From: Pyronema omphalodes
Taxonomy: Eukaryota; Ascomycota; Pezizomycetes; Pezizales; Pyronemataceae
NCBI GenBank assembly: GCA_024516155.1
Contig: JAJJXM010000064.1
Location: forward strand, 186,001 to 250,000
Reading direction: 5' to 3'
DNA length: 64,000 bases
In this document: in pieces, positions 60,391-64,000 of the stretch
Numbering within the stretch: position 1 is the first letter of the stretch
Layout: each line of letters opens with the position of its first letter
Program-made: the position numbers and the translations under genes
Notes under the pieces: model-generated
Told to the model about the DNA's origin: nothing
The model's input: the letters and a program-made list of their open reading frames with translations, nothing else
The model's database searches: none

Positions 60391-62881
60391 AAACTCGACT
60401 AATCTCCCATTCAGGAAAACACAAGACGTTCTCAACTACATCTACGCACAACAAAACCAACGCCCAATATTCTGGATCCACGCCGACAGCATCCCTCAAT
60501 TCGAAGCCGACTACAAGAATCTCGGAACCCACGCCAAGATCCCAGGACTCGACATTAACGATCCCACACAGAACACAGGATTGCTAGTGAAAGCATGGTT
60601 AGAAAGTCCTAATAGCGGCGACTGGATTCTTATTATCGACAACGCCGATAATAAGCTCAATTTCTATCCAGAAACCAAGCATACAGAAACCCAGAACACG
60701 GAATCCAATGACATACACACCGGCATTGCAGAATTCATTCCGCGGGGTTCAAAAGGCACCATAATCCTCACAACCAGAGACCGGGAAGTTGCTAAGTGTC
60801 TATCAATACCCGATCATCACATCATCCAAAAACCAGAATTCAGCTCTGAGGAAGCAGTTAAACTTTTCTGCCAACATTACTCCAACCCCGATGATACCGC
60901 TGATACCGCGGCTTTATCACAGCTGCTACAGGAGCTACAATACCTTCCGCTGGCAATTGTTCAGGTCGCCGTATACCTTGATTCCAACCGTTCAATCACT
61001 ATTAATCGATACCTTGAGCTCTTTAGGAATACAAAACAATCCCAGAATAGGCTTTTATCAAACTTATCAACCCCCCAATTACAAGGCTACCAGAAAAATC
61101 CTTGGAGAACATCAAAAACTCAGAATGAAGAGACGATATTAACGACTTTTACTATTAGCTTTCGTCAACTGCAGCAACAGTCATCGTTGGTAGATCAATA
61201 CCTTCGGTTTTTGGCTTGTATTGACCGGAAATATATCCCGCATGATCTTTTGCTTGGTATTAGATTCAGAACTAAACCATTTAACACAAACACCAACCCC
61301 GGAGACGAAGATGACCAAGAAGAAGCCAACGAACTCACCCTCTCCGAAGCCATAAGCCAACTCCTCAACCACTCCCTCCTCCAACCCATAACCCCAGACG
61401 CCACCAACCCATCCCTCAAAACCTACGAAATTCACTCCCTAGTCCATCTAGCCCTTCGAACATATCTCAAAGACAATAATGATCTAGATACTGCATTATC
61501 CAACACTTCTTCTACTCTTGATAAAATCCTACCTATGCCGGAATATAATAACTGGACAACTTGGAGGCTTTATTTACCGCATGTTCTGACCTTACTGGGG
61601 AACTTGAACCAGCAGCAAGAATCACAGGAGCCGCAGGAGCAGCAGTCGCAGGATACAGCCAGCCTACTAACCAAAGCCGCAGCATACCTTTCCTCCACCG
61701 GAAACTACCAATCAGCACTGAATCTCCACCAACGCGCCGAGCATATCTTCAGCCATCTCCTCCCCGCCGAAGATCCCCGAACCATCGCCGCCATGCAAAG
61801 AGTAGGAGACTCCCTCTACCGCTGCGGAAAATTCCACAAAGCCGTTGAGATACAGGAAATAGTGCTAGGGATACGACAACGGATTCTTGGCGGGGGGCAT
61901 AGGGATACGTTGGAAAGTATGGAGAGACTTGCGGGGAGTTATCAACGGCTTGGAGGGAGGGGAGAGGAGGTTCGAAGGTTACGGGAGGCGGTTTTATGGG
62001 GTATGAGGAAGATCCTGGGAGAGGAACATCCGGATACGTTGTGTGCTGTCATGAGTCTTGCGGATACGATGAGGGTGCAGGGGACGGGGTTGGAGGAGGT
62101 TGTGAGGTTGGAGGAAATGGTGTTGAGGGTTAGGATCAAGGTGCTGGGTGAGGAGCATTCGGATACTTTGCATAGTATGCAGAGGTTGGCTATTACGTAT
62201 GGGGAGATCAGGACGAGGGAGATAGAGGTGCTGAATAAGGAGCTTGCGGAGGTGAAGGGGAGTGGGGTTGGGGAGGAACATCCGGATATGGTGCGGAGAA
62301 TGAAGGATCTTGGGAGTGCTTATAAACTATTGGATGGAAGGTTGAAGGAGATTCAGGGGTTGGAAGAGAAGGTTTTGGAAGTTAGAAGACGTACGCTGGG
62401 GGAAGAACATCCGGATACTTTGATAATTATGAATAATCTTGCATTGACTTATAAACGTCAGGGAAGGGAAAAGTTGAAGGAGGTAGAGGAACTTGAAGAG
62501 AGGATTCTGGAGATTAGGAGACGGACTCTGGGTGAAGAACATCCGGATACTTTGATGAGTATGAATAATCTTGCCGATACATATACACAACGAAGCCCGG
62601 GTGCAAAGATGAAGGAGGTGCAAAAGCTTATAGAGAAGGTTGTGGAAGTGCGGAGGCGTACTCTGGGAGATGATCATCGGGATACGGTGGATGCCATCTA
62701 TAATCTTGCGCACACATTGTTTAAACTTCAACGTTTGGACGAAGCTATCTCGTTGATGGAGGAAGTAGGTGGTGCGTATTCCCGTATCTATGGTAGTGAC
62801 CATTCATACACGAAGGAGGTGGAGGAATATTTGGAGCGATGGAAATATGTGCAAAAGAAATGGAACGCCGGGGCACAGTAA
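59401..62881 (+). CDS. NLR-like protein: HeLo domain, NB-ARC, TPR array
   Basis: Exons join(59401..60037,60104..60311,60415..62881), giving 1103 residues. Residues 1-212 are a HeLo-type domain (start MAEMAGLALSIPGVLDILIKTC; helices through EAFEAHRYQFCIEHQRLQDL). NB-ARC follows: Walker A CGLGGIGKTQ (about 276-285), Walker B ILIIDNAD (353-360), TTRDR (about 401-405) and LPLA (459-462). A Gln-rich linker leads to about eight kinesin-light-chain-type TPRs (about 700-1080), each with a (R/K)xLGEEHPDTL-like motif. In fungi this architecture belongs to NOD-like proteins linked to non-self recognition; HeLo is a membrane-acting, cell-death-inducing effector domain in HET-S and related proteins. Intron 1 (66 nt) separates HeLo from NB-ARC; intron 2 (103 nt) splits Walker A and holds A33. 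Function is by family, not shown. Confidence 0.93.
60356..60388 (+). repeat. poly(A) tract, 33 nt, inside intron 2 of the NLR-like gene
   Basis: Uninterrupted A33 lies between the donor (GTATGT at 60312) and the branch site/acceptor (GACTAATC, TTCAG at 60410-60414). Confidence 0.97.
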
Positions 62882-63628
62882 GCAGAGTGTGAGTTTCTCT
62901 TTCAAAGTGTATTGTAAAAACTATTTTTCATAACCGCATGATATCGGACAATTTACTAAGATTCACTTTGTGCTAGCTATTTATGCGGTCGATCTTGTAG
63001 AACAAGATTATTTGTGTGACTCATGCATGATTACTTTTCACAAATCTCTTTCATTGTTGATATTATTCGAGTATTTATGTGGGATGACTTGTTATTATTG
63101 CTGTCTTGTATTGAATGCCCTAATCTTTTACTCTAATTTTGTTACAGTGCGTAACGCATGTAGATCAGCGAAAATATTGAGCAGGTCAGAAACCACTTCA
63201 AAGAATAGAAAACCAATTGCCAACTCGAGTAAATAACATTCGAGCGTACAATGTCTCTACATAATATTAGACAGCCGGCAGGTAAGTTTGCGAATTATAT
63301 CGGTAAATCTGGATTAAACCCAAAATGTTATTTTCGTAGCGGAAAAGGGCTTTCAAGCCCTGTCCCCCCTAAAATCACGCCATGTGCACAGAAACTGGGT
63401 GAAACAGACTCTGGATAGGCTCAGTTGAAGAGATTTCAGAAAGAATTGATAGTGTCAATGCCCGTTTACACGTAAGCATGCCTTACATTCGACTTGATGG
63501 GGCAATGTGATATATGCATAAACATATAGCACAATTGCTCCCCGTGCCTTCACCTCCAATCCGTAACAGCAACAGGAAGCCGTAGCAAAAATCATAACTC
63601 AACCCCCCCCCCTAAACCTTGTCAGCAT
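62882..63628. other. convergent intergenic region, 0.75 kb
   Basis: Between the 3' ends of the NLR-like gene and the MoaE gene. It contains one possible small spliced gene or gene fragment on the plus strand (63251-63428), listed separately. The rest shows nothing specific. Confidence 0.5.
63251..63428 (+). pseudogene. possible small spliced ORF or decayed gene fragment
   Basis: ATG at 63251, then a good donor (GTAAGT at 63282), a GGATTAAACC branch-like site and a CGTAG acceptor at 63339. Splicing gives a 39-residue frame MSLHNIRQPAAEKGFQ...RNWVKQTLDRLS. Just past the stop, another frame reads SVEEISERIDSVNARLH and ends at a GTAAGC donor-like site. A one-base frameshift would join them, so this may be a broken gene remnant. 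I recognise no family, and chance is possible. Confidence 0.3.
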
Positions 63629-64000
63629 TTACTTAACCTCCACCTCCTTATCTCCAGCTCCATTTGACCTCCAAACACTACCATCCTGAAAAACCTCCTT
63701 CTTCCAGATCTCTGCGCGTTTCTTCACCTCCTCCAAGGCCTCCTCTCCGGCTAACCACGCCTCCCTCCTGTGTTTACTAGAGATGGCAATATGCACCGAC
63801 TCCTCCCCAACCCCGACATTCCCTAGCCTATGCGTCAAAGCAATCCCACATAGATTATGCTTCTTCTTAATCTCTCTTGCTATCGTCGTGAGTGTCCTCA
63901 AACACAACGATACATAGCAATCATAACTCAAAGTCTTGACAGGGCGGTCCTCAAACGTATCCCGGGTAGTTCCAAGGAACAAGACAATTGCTCCAGCAGA
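63629..64000 (-). CDS. molybdopterin synthase catalytic subunit MoaE (5' end outside window)
   Basis: Partial; the frame is open through the right edge (at least 124 codons visible), so the start lies beyond 64000. Visible text starts SAGAIVLFLGTTRDTFEDRPVKTLSYDCYVSLCLRTL and has IALTHRLGNVGVGEESVHIAISSKHRREAW, then EEVKKRAEIWKKEVFQDGSVWRSN, all diagnostic of MoaE/MOCS2B, including the catalytic lysine pair region KKRAEIWKKE. The enzyme adds two sulphurs, supplied by MoaD/MOCS2A, to precursor Z to make molybdopterin, needed in fungi for nitrate reductase and other Mo enzymes. It is convergent with the NLR-like gene. No intron is seen in the visible part. Confidence 0.93.
   Translation of the reverse strand, partial: SAGAIVLFLGTTRDTFEDRPVKTLSYDCYVSLCLRTLTTIAREIKKKHNLCGIALTHRLGNVGVGEESVHIAISSKHRREAWLAGEEALEEVKKRAEIWKKEVFQDGSVWRSNGAGDKEVEVK

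Overview
The window looks like chromosomal DNA from a filamentous ascomycete (Pezizomycotina). It holds 14 supported protein-coding genes, one of which is incomplete at each edge. Most genes carry short spliceosomal introns, mainly about 46 to 103 nt, with TACTAAT or CTAAC/CTGAC-like branch sites. The gene families are eukaryotic and fungal (FMP27, Rsm22, UPF0187 bestrophin-like, HeLo/NB-ARC/TPR). Long AT-rich intergenic stretches are full of simple repeats. No genus can be named from the sequence alone.

Left part (1-9000): the 5' end of an FMP27-type bridge lipid-transfer protein gene runs off the left edge on the minus strand. A four-exon Tim17-like membrane protein gene (minus) is divergent from a seven-exon eIF4B gene (plus). 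The next 10.8 kb (8905-19755) has no convincing gene.

Centre (19756-45068): an arrestin-related trafficking adaptor with two PPxY motifs has a 57-bp minisatellite at its 3' end, with one in-frame TAG per copy. A five-exon DEAH-type RNA helicase (Ucp12/YLR419W-like) is divergent from a single-pass membrane protein that itself has a PPTY motif. Then come a secreted amidase-signature hydrolase, an orphan protein with an acidic repeat tail, acetoacetyl-CoA synthetase and a bestrophin-like channel.

Right part (45069-64000): a repeat-rich gap includes a compound heptamer array of 34 units. It is followed by phosphopantothenate-cysteine ligase (CoA synthesis), an SDR with a C-terminal membrane anchor, the mitoribosome assembly factor Rsm22, a full HeLo-NB-ARC-TPR NLR-like gene, and the 3' part of a MoaE molybdopterin synthase gene cut by the right edge.

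Most genes are housekeeping and do not form an obvious cluster. Acetoacetyl-CoA synthetase and phosphopantothenate-cysteine ligase both touch CoA metabolism but lie 9 kb apart. The NLR-like gene is the only clear self/non-self-recognition candidate. The most unusual sequence structures are the in-frame-stop minisatellite of the arrestin gene, the 33-nt poly(A) tract in the intron that splits the NLR Walker A motif, the tiny exons of eIF4B, and the family of GCATNNN heptamer arrays. All exon borders were inferred by eye from splice consensus, reading frame and family conservation, not from transcripts.
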